This document shows positions 15,502 to 25,431 of a stretch of DNA of 53,482 nucleotides, piece after piece. Source of the stretch: Sphingobacterium sp. SGG-5 (GTDB taxonomy: Bacteria; Bacteroidota; Bacteroidia; Sphingobacteriales; Sphingobacteriaceae); the NCBI RefSeq assembly GCF_011043525.1, contig NZ_JAAKGO010000015.1, forward strand, positions 1-53,482, read 5' to 3'. Every line of letters starts with the position of its first letter. Position 1 is the stretch's first letter. The notes beneath the pieces are model-generated. The model was not told the DNA's origin. It ran no database searches and worked only from the letters and a program-made list of their open reading frames with translations. Both the position numbers and the translations under genes were made by a program.

Positions 15502-15987
15502 TTAATCCTTATCTTCAACAGATATAACTTCCTTCAAATCCTTATCAAGGGTAAATGTATTTTTGTTTAATACTGTTGCTCCAAAACCGTTTTTTGCACG
15601 GAATATATGGGTTATTGTATAGCCTATATATTCCTTGTAGTTTGCACTATCCAGTTGATATTCTTTTCTATGTTGATTTAAAATACTGTCCGTTGACTTA
15701 TAATACGTTTTGTACTTGTCATAGTTAGTAACCATTAATATACTTAACTTCTTAAGTTCAGATATAAGGCTATCCATTTTATAAAGCTGTACCAAGCTTT
15801 TTTCAGTCCCTTTATAAGGGGCAAATACTGTATCAACAGAAGACCATTTTACGTCTTCGTAGCTTTTAGGGTCATTCATGTTTTCTTTAAGATACTTCTT
15901 TACAGCTTTTTGCGCCTTACTTTCGTTGCTTTGGCTACATGAAAACAGAAAAAAAACGATAATAAATAATGGCATAAGTCTTTTCAT
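15502..15987 (-). CDS. Lipoprotein, paralogue of the gene at 47288
   Basis: 161 aa. The signal peptide MKRLMPLFIIVFFLFSC ends in a lipobox with Cys17, so it should be anchored in the outer membrane or periplasm. The mature part begins with KKYLKENMNDPKSYEDV, closely matched by KQYIVENANDPESYEPV in the lipoprotein at 47288-47701, and both end with an 'R..N.(F/Y)GA..L....F.LD' segment. Two copies in one prophage suggests a role at the cell surface such as exclusion of related phages; unproven. Confidence 0.75.
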   Translation of the reverse strand: MKRLMPLFIIVFFLFSCSQSNESKAQKAVKKYLKENMNDPKSYEDVKWSSVDTVFAPYKGTEKSLVQLYKMDSLISELKKLSILMVTNYDKYKTYYKSTDSILNQHRKEYQLDSANYKEYIGYTITHIFRAKNGFGATVLNKNTFTLDKDLKEVISVEDKD

Positions 15988-16036
15988 AATATCACATTTT
16001 GATTAATCCCCAAATATAGCTATTTCATACTATTTT

Positions 16037-16057
16037 TTGTAACGGTTTGTGTTACAA
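16037..16057. repeat. Inverted repeat before the tape measure promoter
   Basis: TTGTAAC-ggtttgt-GTTACAA, 7-bp arms, in the divergent region between the lipoprotein and tape measure genes. A similar GTTACA/TGTAAC repeat lies near 12250. It could be an operator or a weak hairpin. Confidence 0.4.
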
Positions 16058-16086
16058 CCTGTTTTTAAATACCGTTGCAATTAATA

Positions 16087-16099
16087 CTAAATTTGTTAG
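16087..16099. promoter_or_regulatory. CTAA-N5-TTAG palindrome, copy 5 (tape measure)
   Basis: TACTAA-ATTTG-TTAGCA, 32 bp before the tape measure ATG, the same distance as copy 3 to its gene. It lets the second half of the late genes be transcribed despite the leftward island. Confidence 0.6.
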
Positions 16100-16131
16100 C
16101 AGGTGTGTTCAACAATAAAGACTAACAAAAT

Positions 16132-19100
16132 ATGGCAAGGCTTGAAATAGAAGTAATGGCTAAAGGGATATCCGGTTTACTTTCGGATATCGATAAGGTA
16201 AAAGAGGCCGCTCACGGGATAAAAGGTATTAAACTTGATATATCCGGTAGTGGTGGACAGTCGGTAGCAAAAACACTTCAAGATGCTAAGATAGCTACAG
16301 AGGAAGCCAGAGCAGAAGGAATACGATTAAATAACGTTCTGAAAGAACAACGTATTGAACAGGGCAAGGCAGCAAGTTCAATAGCAAGTGCTACCAGTGC
16401 ATACAGACAATTATCAAATGAATTAAACGCCAACAGAAATAACGCAAAGAATCTTGCGGCTGATATGTTCCGTCTCGAACAATCAGGTCAGAAAAACACC
16501 ACTGCTTATAGAAATCTGGAGCAACAATTCAAAAGAGTTCAAACAACTACCAATACATTAGATACGGCTTTAAAAAAAATTGACGGGTCATTAGGTCAAC
16601 ATCAAAGATATGTTGGCGAATATGGAAGATCATTTGCCGGAGCCATCCCGTATATAGATCAGTTTACTACAGCAGCAGGACTAATAGCAACAGCGGTAGC
16701 ATCAGTGAGACAGTCATTTCAGACTAATCTGAAATTTGATGCGATTGAATATTCACTGAAAGTATTGAGTGGCAGCGCTGGTGAATTTGAGACTAATCTG
16801 TCTTTCCTCCGTATTGCATCTGATAGACTGGGTATTGATTTTTTGACTATGACTGATGCATTCAAAAAATGGCAAGGCGCCGTAGCTCATTCTAATTTAA
16901 CGGCTGAACAATCTCGTAAAATATTCGAGAGCGTAGCTAATGCCGGAGCAAAAATGAAGCTATCAACCGATGAGATACAGGGTACGTTCCTTGCTTTGTC
17001 TCAAATGCTATCCAAAGGCGTAGTTTCAATGGAGGAGTTGCGGCGACAGTTAGGGGATAGGTTACCTGGTGCATTTGCTATCGCCGCTAAGTCTATGGGA
17101 ATGACAGAGACTGAATTTAATAAGCTTGTTGCCTCCGGCAGCTTAATGGCAGAAGATTTTCTGCCAAAATTTGCTGCTCAACTGGATATAGCATTCGGCA
17201 ATGACAAGACAAAACGCATAGACAGCATGCAGGCCGCTACTGCGCGGCTTGGTAACGAATGGGATAGATTATGGCGTTCAGAGGGAGCTACAACATTTTT
17301 TTCATCTGGGATAGGAGGATTAGCCAATTTATTGAAGGCTGTAAATAGTAATAGTGATGCCCTAAGGGATCTGACCGATGAAAGCGCAAGAAGTAAGGAT
17401 AGCTTTGTTTCTACTTATAATAAAATAAAAGATCTTAGCACTGAGTACGATACTCTAACAACAAAAACTAAGCTCAATAAAGAAGAACAAGAAAGACTTC
17501 GTGATGTAATAAGGGATTTAGGAGAGTTGTTGCCGGCGTCTGTAACCCAATGGGATAAATATGGCCGTGCTTTGGATTTAAATAAAAGCAAGGTAAATGA
17601 GATGACTTCAGAATTTATCAAGCTTCGGAAAGAACAGCAAAAAAGTATATTATCTGGACTTAACAAGGAGTTTTCCGATACCGACAAAAGTATATCTTCT
17701 TTGAGGAAGAATTTTGGAATGTACGAGAAACAATTAGAAACCGTACGTGATAAAATGGGTACTGGTGGAAACACAAAGGAATTAGAAAGTGTTATTCAGA
17801 CCCGGTTTATTGTTGCAGGGGAAAAGTTAAATGAAAAATTAGAAAGACAAAAAACGATTGTTCAAGCAATAATAGACGAAGGAGGTAAGTTGACAAAATC
17901 TCAATTGGACTTCTATAACGCCGAGATGAAATCTGTGCAATCGTCTATTGCTGTAGGAGAGGAATTGGTTAAAAACAAGGGATATTGGGAAAGCATATAT
18001 AAAACGCAGAAAGATATACTTGAAAAGCTACCTAAAAACAATCGAACGGCAGAAGAGAATGCTATATGGGAAAATGTTGTCAAAAACATAGAATTTGCTA
18101 AAAAGCAGATAGATGCGTACACTTCATCAACTAAAACGGCCACAGGTGTTATAAGGGATTTTGTCAAAGAAATACAAAACATATACAAATCAGATACTGA
18201 TATAGGAAACTTGGTGGGGCTATATGGGCTTGACAGGGATATACAGACCATAAAGAATCGATATCAAAAGATGCTTGACGAAGTCAATGCCCTCGAAAGC
18301 AAAGGCCTTGAAAAGAACAAAAAGAACGAATCTGAAAAGACAAAAATAATCGCAGAAGCGGTAAAGGAGCGTACAGATATCACTGTCGCTATGGAAAACG
18401 AAATATCCCAAAAGAAGATAGAATTTGCAGAAAAGACGGCCAATAAGATAGCAGAACTGGAATCACGGGCGGGACTTACCCGCATCAAGAGCCGTGAACA
18501 GGAATTAGCCGCGGATAAGGTCTATTGGGACAAGATTGAAGCAAACGCAAAAGATTACGGTATAACATCCGAACAGATAACGGAACTACGTAAGGCATCG
18601 GAAGCGAGGATAAATGCAGATTGGGATACCAAGATGTTCGATACAAGCCTTGACCTACAAAGAAGGTTCAATGAGACTTCTATACAGAGGGAATTTAGGC
18701 GTATAACCGATGAGTTCAAGATAAAGGAAAAAGGTCTGAACGATTTTGTTGCCCAACTAAGGGCTGACGGTAAAACACAGGAAGAAATAGCACAAGCACT
18801 CGCTGATAAAAAGGAAAAGATACAGGAAGATTATTACAAAAAGATAGAAGAATTAACAAAGAAACAGCGGGAAATTGATATACAATCATCTTTTGACGGA
18901 AAGTTATTTACTGAAGGGATAAAGCAGGTAGACAGTAGTATTGAAGAATTAAGAATGTCATTCCAGGCATTGAATAATGAGGAGATAGAACAATTCAAAA
19001 CTAAAATATCAGATCTTACCGCAGAGCGTGAAGTATTGGGTTTGTTTCAGGAGACAATAAACGAAATGGGCGCAGCTTTCACCAATTTGGCGGTCGACTC

Positions 19101-19707
19101 TCTGTTGAATGCCGAAGATGCAATGGAAAACTTTGGCAAAATGGCCGAAGGAATCGTAAAAAGCGTGGTAGCTGGGCTTATAAAGATAGGAGTTCAATAT
19201 CTTATAAGTCAGGCCTTAGCTAAGGCCGGCTCTAAAGCCACATTAGCTACTGCAATCACCACGGCCGGAGCTATATCTGCCGCGTATGCTACACCGGCCG
19301 CATTGGTATCTGCCGCCACCTTTGGAGGTAACGTTGCTACGGGGGCTACGGCATTAGCAGCTTTTGTTGCGGCGACCAATGCATTAGCGGTTGCTAAGCC
19401 GTTCAAATCAGGTGGATATACCGGAAATGTGGGTATAAATGATGTTGCCGGAATAGTTCACGGAAAAGAGTTCGTGGTAAATGCCGACGGCACACGTAAA
19501 AACATGGCTTTGTTACAGGCAATGAACAGAGGAATAGATGTATCAAGTATTCTTGGAGATACAGGAGTTTCCTTGTCAAAGTCGGCCCCTATATCTATGG
19601 CACCTCTACGTGTGGATGTATTTGTACACGGTGAGTTATCGGGAGATGTTATCAAACTGGTTAAAGATGAAGCGGACAGGGATTTTTATAGATATTACGG
19701 AAGATAA
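16132..19707 (+). CDS. Tape measure protein
   Basis: 1191 aa, the longest gene. It sets tail length; with about 0.15 nm per residue a tail near 180 nm is inferred. The tape measure domain (TIGR02675-like) is at about 195-385, including SAGEFETNLSFLRIASDRLG and GVVSMEELRRQLGDRLPGAF. Long coiled coil with Glu/Lys/Gln follows (about 400-990), then an Ala/Gly/Thr-rich hydrophobic stretch (about 1025-1090) and the family-typical end VAGIVHGKEFVVNADGTRKN. Its own palindrome-bearing promoter region precedes it. Confidence 0.95.
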   Translation: MARLEIEVMAKGISGLLSDIDKVKEAAHGIKGIKLDISGSGGQSVAKTLQDAKIATEEARAEGIRLNNVLKEQRIEQGKAASSIASATSAYRQLSNELNANRNNAKNLAADMFRLEQSGQKNTTAYRNLEQQFKRVQTTTNTLDTALKKIDGSLGQHQRYVGEYGRSFAGAIPYIDQFTTAAGLIATAVASVRQSFQTNLKFDAIEYSLKVLSGSAGEFETNLSFLRIASDRLGIDFLTMTDAFKKWQGAVAHSNLTAEQSRKIFESVANAGAKMKLSTDEIQGTFLALSQMLSKGVVSMEELRRQLGDRLPGAFAIAAKSMGMTETEFNKLVASGSLMAEDFLPKFAAQLDIAFGNDKTKRIDSMQAATARLGNEWDRLWRSEGATTFFSSGIGGLANLLKAVNSNSDALRDLTDESARSKDSFVSTYNKIKDLSTEYDTLTTKTKLNKEEQERLRDVIRDLGELLPASVTQWDKYGRALDLNKSKVNEMTSEFIKLRKEQQKSILSGLNKEFSDTDKSISSLRKNFGMYEKQLETVRDKMGTGGNTKELESVIQTRFIVAGEKLNEKLERQKTIVQAIIDEGGKLTKSQLDFYNAEMKSVQSSIAVGEELVKNKGYWESIYKTQKDILEKLPKNNRTAEENAIWENVVKNIEFAKKQIDAYTSSTKTATGVIRDFVKEIQNIYKSDTDIGNLVGLYGLDRDIQTIKNRYQKMLDEVNALESKGLEKNKKNESEKTKIIAEAVKERTDITVAMENEISQKKIEFAEKTANKIAELESRAGLTRIKSREQELAADKVYWDKIEANAKDYGITSEQITELRKASEARINADWDTKMFDTSLDLQRRFNETSIQREFRRITDEFKIKEKGLNDFVAQLRADGKTQEEIAQALADKKEKIQEDYYKKIEELTKKQREIDIQSSFDGKLFTEGIKQVDSSIEELRMSFQALNNEEIEQFKTKISDLTAEREVLGLFQETINEMGAAFTNLAVDSLLNAEDAMENFGKMAEGIVKSVVAGLIKIGVQYLISQALAKAGSKATLATAITTAGAISAAYATPAALVSAATFGGNVATGATALAAFVAATNALAVAKPFKSGGYTGNVGINDVAGIVHGKEFVVNADGTRKNMALLQAMNRGIDVSSILGDTGVSLSKSAPISMAPLRVDVFVHGELSGDVIKLVKDEADRDFYRYYGR

Positions 19708-22700
19708 TGGCTTACGGAGAAAGATATTACCATACTTATTGCGACATTCATGGCAACACTTTCCGCGTGTCCTTTCAAGAAAGGGATTATACCGGACCGG
19801 CCAGAGAGGTAGAATGTGGCCCGGATCAGTTCATTGTAGAAAGGGGAAGTTCGGGGAATATGGCTATAGGAGGTGTATACCCTACAAGAGCTACAGCTGT
19901 ATTTATATCTGAAGAAGGATTTGAGCTGACAGATTTATATACTGGTACTGATAAAACATATCTTCTTGCAAGATATAGAAACGGGGCTCTCGATTGGCAG
20001 GGCAACGTACTGTCCGATGGTATATCGGAATCAAATTGGGAACTAAACCGTAGATATCTAACTATAAAGGCATCTGATAATCTGTCAACATTAAAGAGCT
20101 ATCCATTTACCGACGCTTTAGGTGAGAACTACGGGAATACAGGAGATAATATACAGTCTTTTTTATGGGCAATAAAGGAGGGTCTAAAAAAGACAGGGTT
20201 CAACATGAATATATGGTCTTTTGTCGATCTAAAACCATTAGTTCAGGGGATAGGAGGGTCTTTATTTACGGTTACTCTATCGCCTCCGCTTACATCAAGG
20301 GCAGATTATTTCGTTTTTGAATTTGACACTATTGCCGAAAGGTCAGTTCTATACGATGCAATAGATCCAAATGATATATTGGAATTTATTGATGGAAGTA
20401 TGGAAGGGCTTAAATTTACAGTTGTATCCAAAACAGTAACTACTACCAGATTTCCATATTCTTTCAGATTGTATGTTTCTGAATTGATACCTGCACATAG
20501 CCGACAATCAGTCACAATTTCTGTCGCGCCTCCATCATCGACTGTAGACGGAGAAGATCCTCTATATAACACTAATCACGATGTCCGAGTATGGATAAAA
20601 GATAGTAATATAGAAGGGAAAACTTACTACGAAGCCCGCGGCGGGGCCATGAACACTTGGGAAGTTCTGGACGCAATAGCCCGGCAGTGGGGGGTGGTCA
20701 TACAACAGAACAAAGGGCACTGGGAGGTAAGGCGGTGGAATGCGGACAAATTGCCGTCAAATACTTATGAATGGTTCGTATATAACAGCGAGGGCACTCC
20801 TATAGGAAGGCAGCCTTTTGGAAGCGACGTATCACTGCCATGTAAACCAACAGATAGGGCTTATCGTATATTCGGAACCTCATTGAAAATGGATAGGGTG
20901 CTAAAAAACGTTATAGTAAACTATCAGTATAAATACAAGCAAGAAGGCGATTCGATGAAAAACTTAGTCGATAACCCTAATTTCGAAGGCGTTACCGTAG
21001 GGTCTGTCCCTCAATGGACAATTATGTCAATACTCAGTGATTCTGCCCCTATGAGTATAACCCCTTTAACGACTGGAATACCGCCATTGGATATAAATAA
21101 TGCCGCCATCATTAAGAATTATAATAAATATACATTCTTGGCAAATAGAAGTTTATACAAAGATGCTAACCCTATAAGGCAGGTAAATCGAGGGGATAGA
21201 TTAAAAATATCATGGTGGGAAAAAATAGATGGAGATAGGATTTATAAAGGCGATGAAGGGGCGATATTAAGAATTTCTATTCGTGAATCCTATACTTATG
21301 TTTTTAATTCCGGTCCTGATAATATTCTTTATGATGCCGTACTTTCTGGGATTGACAGGCCGGAGGTTCGTAATGTACAAGGGGCAAGTACGTTGTATCA
21401 GGGATACAGGGCGTCTTGGAGGAAGAAAACAGAAGCGGGTGGTGATTATTGCTTTGTTTCTGTTTTAAAGGAGCGGGACGGAATAGGGAAGGGAAGTTGG
21501 AGGCAAATATCTTTGGATGTAGAGGCTGTTCCTATAAGCGGATTTGTAACATTGGAAATTATAGGTGTAGGATGTATACCAGATATTTTGCCTGTTGATA
21601 TAATATACCAAATTCCAGTTGGACAGAGGTCTGAAAAAAGGGCATATGTAAATAGCTTAGTTGCTAATCCGAATGACAATAATAAAAAAACATTATTTGG
21701 GGATACAACGGCTCTTTTATCACTATCTCCAGTAGTGCCAGACACATACGAATTGACTATTACTGGATTTCAGTTCAACAAAATTATAGACGCAAATAAT
21801 GAGGCTGTTCCACAGATAGATCCGTTCATGTATCCAGACTTTCAATCTCAATTAACAAGAGAATACACCGATACAATATCCGATATAGATGTTCTTACAG
21901 GAGATGACTATGGGGAATATGCGGAGGATAGGATAAGCGGCATGTCATGGGGCGACAATATAACATTGTTCTGGGATACATGGGACAATCGATACGGGTG
22001 GTCGAGACAAGGTTTGGTGACGGCAAAATCTGTTATGGAGATGTACTGGAAACCTACTACATTACTACAGTGTGAGATTAATTATACCGGTCTGCACTGG
22101 TCGAGTAGAATTACTTTCGAAGAGCTACCGGGAAAAAGGTTTGTTATTTTAAACGGAAGTATAGGCGGTGACAGAAGTACTTTCCGGGGAGTTTTAAAAG
22201 AGATATTAGACGAAAACGAGGATGTATTACCTCCGGGAGGAAATGATGGCAACAGTACTGTTAATCCCGATTGGCAACCTACAGGGGCTACAAGATGCGT
22301 CAGAGACGTCGATGGACTTAATACCGGAGATGTGGAAAGAGTGGAAACTGATATAAACCAAGCGTCTCCGACTTATGGGCAGGAAAGATGGGCGCCGGCA
22401 GGTACAGACACTTCTACATGTCCTATAGGAAGTCCACCCGATATAGCTTGGGGTGAACAATTAACATTTTTTGCGAATACATTAAGAAGAGTGCCGTATG
22501 CGAAATCGGGAGATACGTATACGGTAGCCTTTAGCAACGATGGATCTAATGTTTATCTACGTTTTCTACATCTGGCGTCTTTAGGTACTATCAGATCCAT
22601 AAAATATGAAACAGGCGCTACAAGTACAACAGGGTGGGAATATGAGCCTGATGTAATTATCGAAGGCTATACTTATAAACACATCAAGCTATCGTGGTTT

Positions 22701-22745
22701 GTGGGAGTGATAACAAATTTAGTAGTAAACTTTGAAATTAATTAA
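19707..22745 (+). CDS. Large tail-tip / baseplate protein
   Basis: 1012 aa, starting inside the stop of the tape measure gene. It opens YCDIHGNTFRVSFQERDYTG and continues 'TDLYTGTDKTYLLARYRNGA', a pattern found in large tail proteins of Bacteroidota siphophages that follow the tape measure. A jelly-roll-like insertion with two Trp-rich strands lies around 415-620 and may bind glycans. Near 850-900, TGATRCVRDVDGLNTGDVER and RWAPAGTDTSTCP form a Cys-containing repeat-type domain. Likely forms the hub that joins tail and fibres. Confidence 0.8.
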   Translation: MAYGERYYHTYCDIHGNTFRVSFQERDYTGPAREVECGPDQFIVERGSSGNMAIGGVYPTRATAVFISEEGFELTDLYTGTDKTYLLARYRNGALDWQGNVLSDGISESNWELNRRYLTIKASDNLSTLKSYPFTDALGENYGNTGDNIQSFLWAIKEGLKKTGFNMNIWSFVDLKPLVQGIGGSLFTVTLSPPLTSRADYFVFEFDTIAERSVLYDAIDPNDILEFIDGSMEGLKFTVVSKTVTTTRFPYSFRLYVSELIPAHSRQSVTISVAPPSSTVDGEDPLYNTNHDVRVWIKDSNIEGKTYYEARGGAMNTWEVLDAIARQWGVVIQQNKGHWEVRRWNADKLPSNTYEWFVYNSEGTPIGRQPFGSDVSLPCKPTDRAYRIFGTSLKMDRVLKNVIVNYQYKYKQEGDSMKNLVDNPNFEGVTVGSVPQWTIMSILSDSAPMSITPLTTGIPPLDINNAAIIKNYNKYTFLANRSLYKDANPIRQVNRGDRLKISWWEKIDGDRIYKGDEGAILRISIRESYTYVFNSGPDNILYDAVLSGIDRPEVRNVQGASTLYQGYRASWRKKTEAGGDYCFVSVLKERDGIGKGSWRQISLDVEAVPISGFVTLEIIGVGCIPDILPVDIIYQIPVGQRSEKRAYVNSLVANPNDNNKKTLFGDTTALLSLSPVVPDTYELTITGFQFNKIIDANNEAVPQIDPFMYPDFQSQLTREYTDTISDIDVLTGDDYGEYAEDRISGMSWGDNITLFWDTWDNRYGWSRQGLVTAKSVMEMYWKPTTLLQCEINYTGLHWSSRITFEELPGKRFVILNGSIGGDRSTFRGVLKEILDENEDVLPPGGNDGNSTVNPDWQPTGATRCVRDVDGLNTGDVERVETDINQASPTYGQERWAPAGTDTSTCPIGSPPDIAWGEQLTFFANTLRRVPYAKSGDTYTVAFSNDGSNVYLRFLHLASLGTIRSIKYETGATSTTGWEYEPDVIIEGYTYKHIKLSWFVGVITNLVVNFEIN

Positions 22746-22752
22746 ATAAGAT

Positions 22753-24315
22753 ATGGCTATTGACTGGATAGAAGGATTTAATGCACAGATGCCTTTCCCT
22801 TTGGATTTAAGGTCTGTTAAGCCCAATATAGAGGCAAGAAACAGCATGCCTACAAATTCAAGGTATGAAGGGCTTACTGTATATGTGATAAACGAACAGA
22901 AGAAGTACGTACTTAAAGGCGGTACGGATAACTCCAATTGGGTAGAGGAAGTTCCGGGGTCAACTACTCCGGTGGTTCAGAACGTAACGTGGAACTCTAT
23001 CGAACCTACCACGCAGGGAGCGGACGGGGATATATGGTTCAGACCATTGACTGGATCGGTGGAACTTTGGTATAGATCTTCCGGCATATGGACTAAGCTC
23101 GGTGAGTGGGACACCGGATCGGGTAGCGGTAGCGCATCATGGGGGAATATAACAGGGGTTATAGGGGATCAGACAGATTTATACGCTGCTTTAAATGTCA
23201 AACAGGACGCTCTTGTAAGCGGAACGAGCATAAAGACAATAAATGGTACTTCTATCCTTGGGGGCGGCGACCTTGCTGTAAAGGCCATAGAAAGCATAGA
23301 GCTTACCAGTACAGTCGGCCTCGTTGATACCTACACAGTAACCTATTCGGACGCCTCTACGTATCAGTTCACTGTGACAAACGGTAGCAACGCACAGTCT
23401 TTTAACTTCTTGGGCAATGTTAATGATTATGCTTCATTGCCATCATCCGGTAATGTTCAGAATGATGCGTGGTATAATTTGACCGATGAGCTTTTATACG
23501 TTTACAACGGTACAAGTTTTCCTCCTGATGGGGAGGGGATAAGTTTTTCGGGGACTACGCCTACACTACAGAATGTGATGGATGCAGGAAGTGCGGCTGT
23601 AAGGACTGACACAGATGATCCGTTAAGCATAGAATACAACAGGCCGGGTCCCGGTTTACCTCAATATACTAAAGTATACCAAGACGATACGGACCTAATA
23701 TTAAGTGCTCGTGATGAAAGCGAGGTAGAAGCGGGTATCAGGGTAACCAATGAGGCTGGAATAGCCGATTTGGTAGCGTTTGGATGCCCTTTAAGATACG
23801 ACGCTGATTACTCCACAAGTTATTCTGATAGGAGCTTAGTAGATAAAGGATACGTAGATGTAGCTGTGGCTGGGGGAGGGGCCAATGCGAGTAGAGAATA
23901 CCTATTAAGCGGATTAACAGGTTCTGACAAAACTATAAAAACATGGACTTTCGATTTGTTTGATATAGTTTTAAAGGTAGTATCTGGTACAATAGTCTGG
24001 ACAATAGTGCCAACAGGTTCCGGTCCAGACGGAGAATACAGGGTGTTTGAGGATGTGCTGGGCCCGACAGGTGTAGTAACGCCGAGTTCAATAGCCGATA
24101 CAATATTAAACAGCACCCCGGTAGGCATATCTTCGGCAATTGATGGCATTCATAAAGTGACAATGTATTCCCGTATAAGTATGGGAGATACCCTTACAGC
24201 GGATAATAGTTTATTGAACATAGAGGCAACAACATATTTTGCCGATGATGCGTTTGCTTCCAGCGAGTTCTGGATATGCGTAAGCATGAAGTATTCTTTT
24301 ACGCCCGGACCTTAA
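22753..24315 (+). CDS. Tail fibre / receptor-binding protein
   Basis: 520 aa. The N-terminal part has repeated short beta motifs with Trp. At about 130-180, SWGNITGVIGDQTDLYAALN and IKTINGTSILGGGDLAVK form the short fibre-shaft segment common to many phage fibres. Further 'FLGNVNDYASLPSSGNVQND' type repeats follow, then a C-terminal beta-rich head. It should attach to the tip protein encoded upstream and bind the cell surface. Confidence 0.82.
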   Translation: MAIDWIEGFNAQMPFPLDLRSVKPNIEARNSMPTNSRYEGLTVYVINEQKKYVLKGGTDNSNWVEEVPGSTTPVVQNVTWNSIEPTTQGADGDIWFRPLTGSVELWYRSSGIWTKLGEWDTGSGSGSASWGNITGVIGDQTDLYAALNVKQDALVSGTSIKTINGTSILGGGDLAVKAIESIELTSTVGLVDTYTVTYSDASTYQFTVTNGSNAQSFNFLGNVNDYASLPSSGNVQNDAWYNLTDELLYVYNGTSFPPDGEGISFSGTTPTLQNVMDAGSAAVRTDTDDPLSIEYNRPGPGLPQYTKVYQDDTDLILSARDESEVEAGIRVTNEAGIADLVAFGCPLRYDADYSTSYSDRSLVDKGYVDVAVAGGGANASREYLLSGLTGSDKTIKTWTFDLFDIVLKVVSGTIVWTIVPTGSGPDGEYRVFEDVLGPTGVVTPSSIADTILNSTPVGISSAIDGIHKVTMYSRISMGDTLTADNSLLNIEATTYFADDAFASSEFWICVSMKYSFTPGP

Positions 24316-24326
24316 TATTTAAAAGT

Positions 24327-24704
24327 ATGATAAAACTAAAATTAATACCCAGAATAAGTTCATTTGTAGCCTTGACCATGTACCCTATACTATTTGTCAA
24401 CGGTAAGTATCTCCCTTTATCAGAGAGGACTATAAGACATGAGGATATCCATGTTAGACAGCAATTGGAAATAAATATCCCTGCAATATTGATACTGCTT
24501 CTCTTTGGCTTCGGATGGTACTCTTTATTGGGGTATACAACTTTTTACGCTTGGTATGTATGTGAATGGGTTATACGCCTATTCATGAAAGGAAACGCTT
24601 ACCGTAACATATCATTTGAAAGAGAAGCTTATACGAACGATTGGGATATCGGATACCTAAATGGGAGAAAACCTTTTTCATGGATTAAATACTTAAACAA
24701 ATAA
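24327..24704 (+). CDS. Membrane metallopeptidase-like protein (HExxH)
   Basis: 125 aa from the ATG at 24327. It has a zinc-protease motif, IRHEDIHVRQQLE (HExxH near residue 36), and a possible third ligand in FEREAYTND near 100, the gluzincin arrangement. Two hydrophobic segments lie between them (about 50-85). It sits between fibre genes. It may process a tail or surface protein or may be a relic fold without activity; both His and the Glu are intact, which favours activity. Confidence 0.65.
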   Translation: MIKLKLIPRISSFVALTMYPILFVNGKYLPLSERTIRHEDIHVRQQLEINIPAILILLLFGFGWYSLLGYTTFYAWYVCEWVIRLFMKGNAYRNISFEREAYTNDWDIGYLNGRKPFSWIKYLNK

Positions 24705-24707
24705 GCT

Positions 24708-25079
24708 ATGAACGAATACAAAGACATACCATTAATAGAGATAAAAGCCAAAAGAGGCGAGACACTTCACGTCCTTTTTTCGGGCATAAGCCTGAACGGT
24801 GAAAGCAAGAACTTCACAGACATATGCCCCAAGATACAGTTCAAGTCTTCGGTAGATGCAAGCCGCTATGTTGACTTTGAATTATCAGAGGATAACGGAA
24901 GACTTGAAATACAGCCTAACAGACTGCTGTTAAAATTCGAGAGGTGGACTAACAAATTACCTATAGACATCTATTACGGAGATCTTCTGATCAACATAGA
25001 TGGCAGGGATATAATAGCACCGAGATTTAAGTTAAACCTGACAGGAACTGTCACAACAAAGGAAGAAAATGAGTGTTGA
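24708..25079 (+). CDS. Beta-sandwich tail-associated protein
   Basis: 123 aa. The pattern 'IEIKAKRGETLHVLFSGISL' with later strands ending in LDIYYGDLLINIDG-like text (seen as PIDIYYGDLLINIDGRDII) suggests an Ig- or BppU-like N-terminal baseplate domain. It overlaps the next gene by 11 bp, the two probably forming one fibre complex. Function by position only. Confidence 0.65.
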   Translation: MNEYKDIPLIEIKAKRGETLHVLFSGISLNGESKNFTDICPKIQFKSSVDASRYVDFELSEDNGRLEIQPNRLLLKFERWTNKLPIDIYYGDLLINIDGRDIIAPRFKLNLTGTVTTKEENEC

Positions 25080-25431
25080 AGTAATCATTAACGAAGTAAC
25101 GACGGACGAGTACGTCATTGAACTAATCACCGAAGACCCCGACCTCTTACCTTTAGTAGAAAGAGCAGAAACAGCAGCAGACAGTGCGGAGGATGCAAGG
25201 GATACGGCGGTGCAGAGTGCGGCGGATGCTTTACTGAGCGAACAGGCGGCAGCTTTAAGTGAGGGTAATGCACAGGGATATGCCAACACGGCTAATCAGG
25301 CTGCAAGTGATGCGGCTGATGCTCTATTGCAGATAGGGGGCTTCTACGACCTTGAAGATGCACCGGGATTTGATGAAAACAGTACAGGACAATCGCTAAC
25401 AAACGTTGGGAGGGTTCTTATATGGCAGTAG
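25069..25431 (+). CDS. Ala-rich coiled-coil fibre stalk protein
   Basis: 120 aa. A short beta N-terminus (SVEVIINEVTTDEYVIELIT) is followed by a long Ala/Asp-rich helix (about 38-90, with AADSAEDARDTAVQSAADAL), typical of trimeric fibre stalks. It overlaps both neighbours by about 10 bp and ends 'GRVLIWQ', just as the next gene begins. It probably links the baseplate domain with the next fibre protein. Confidence 0.7.
   Translation: MSVEVIINEVTTDEYVIELITEDPDLLPLVERAETAADSAEDARDTAVQSAADALLSEQAAALSEGNAQGYANTANQAASDAADALLQIGGFYDLEDAPGFDENSTGQSLTNVGRVLIWQ

Noticed and set aside
22753..24315. Diversity-generating retroelement target in the fibre gene
   Set aside because: No template repeat, Avd or reverse transcriptase gene is seen in the window.
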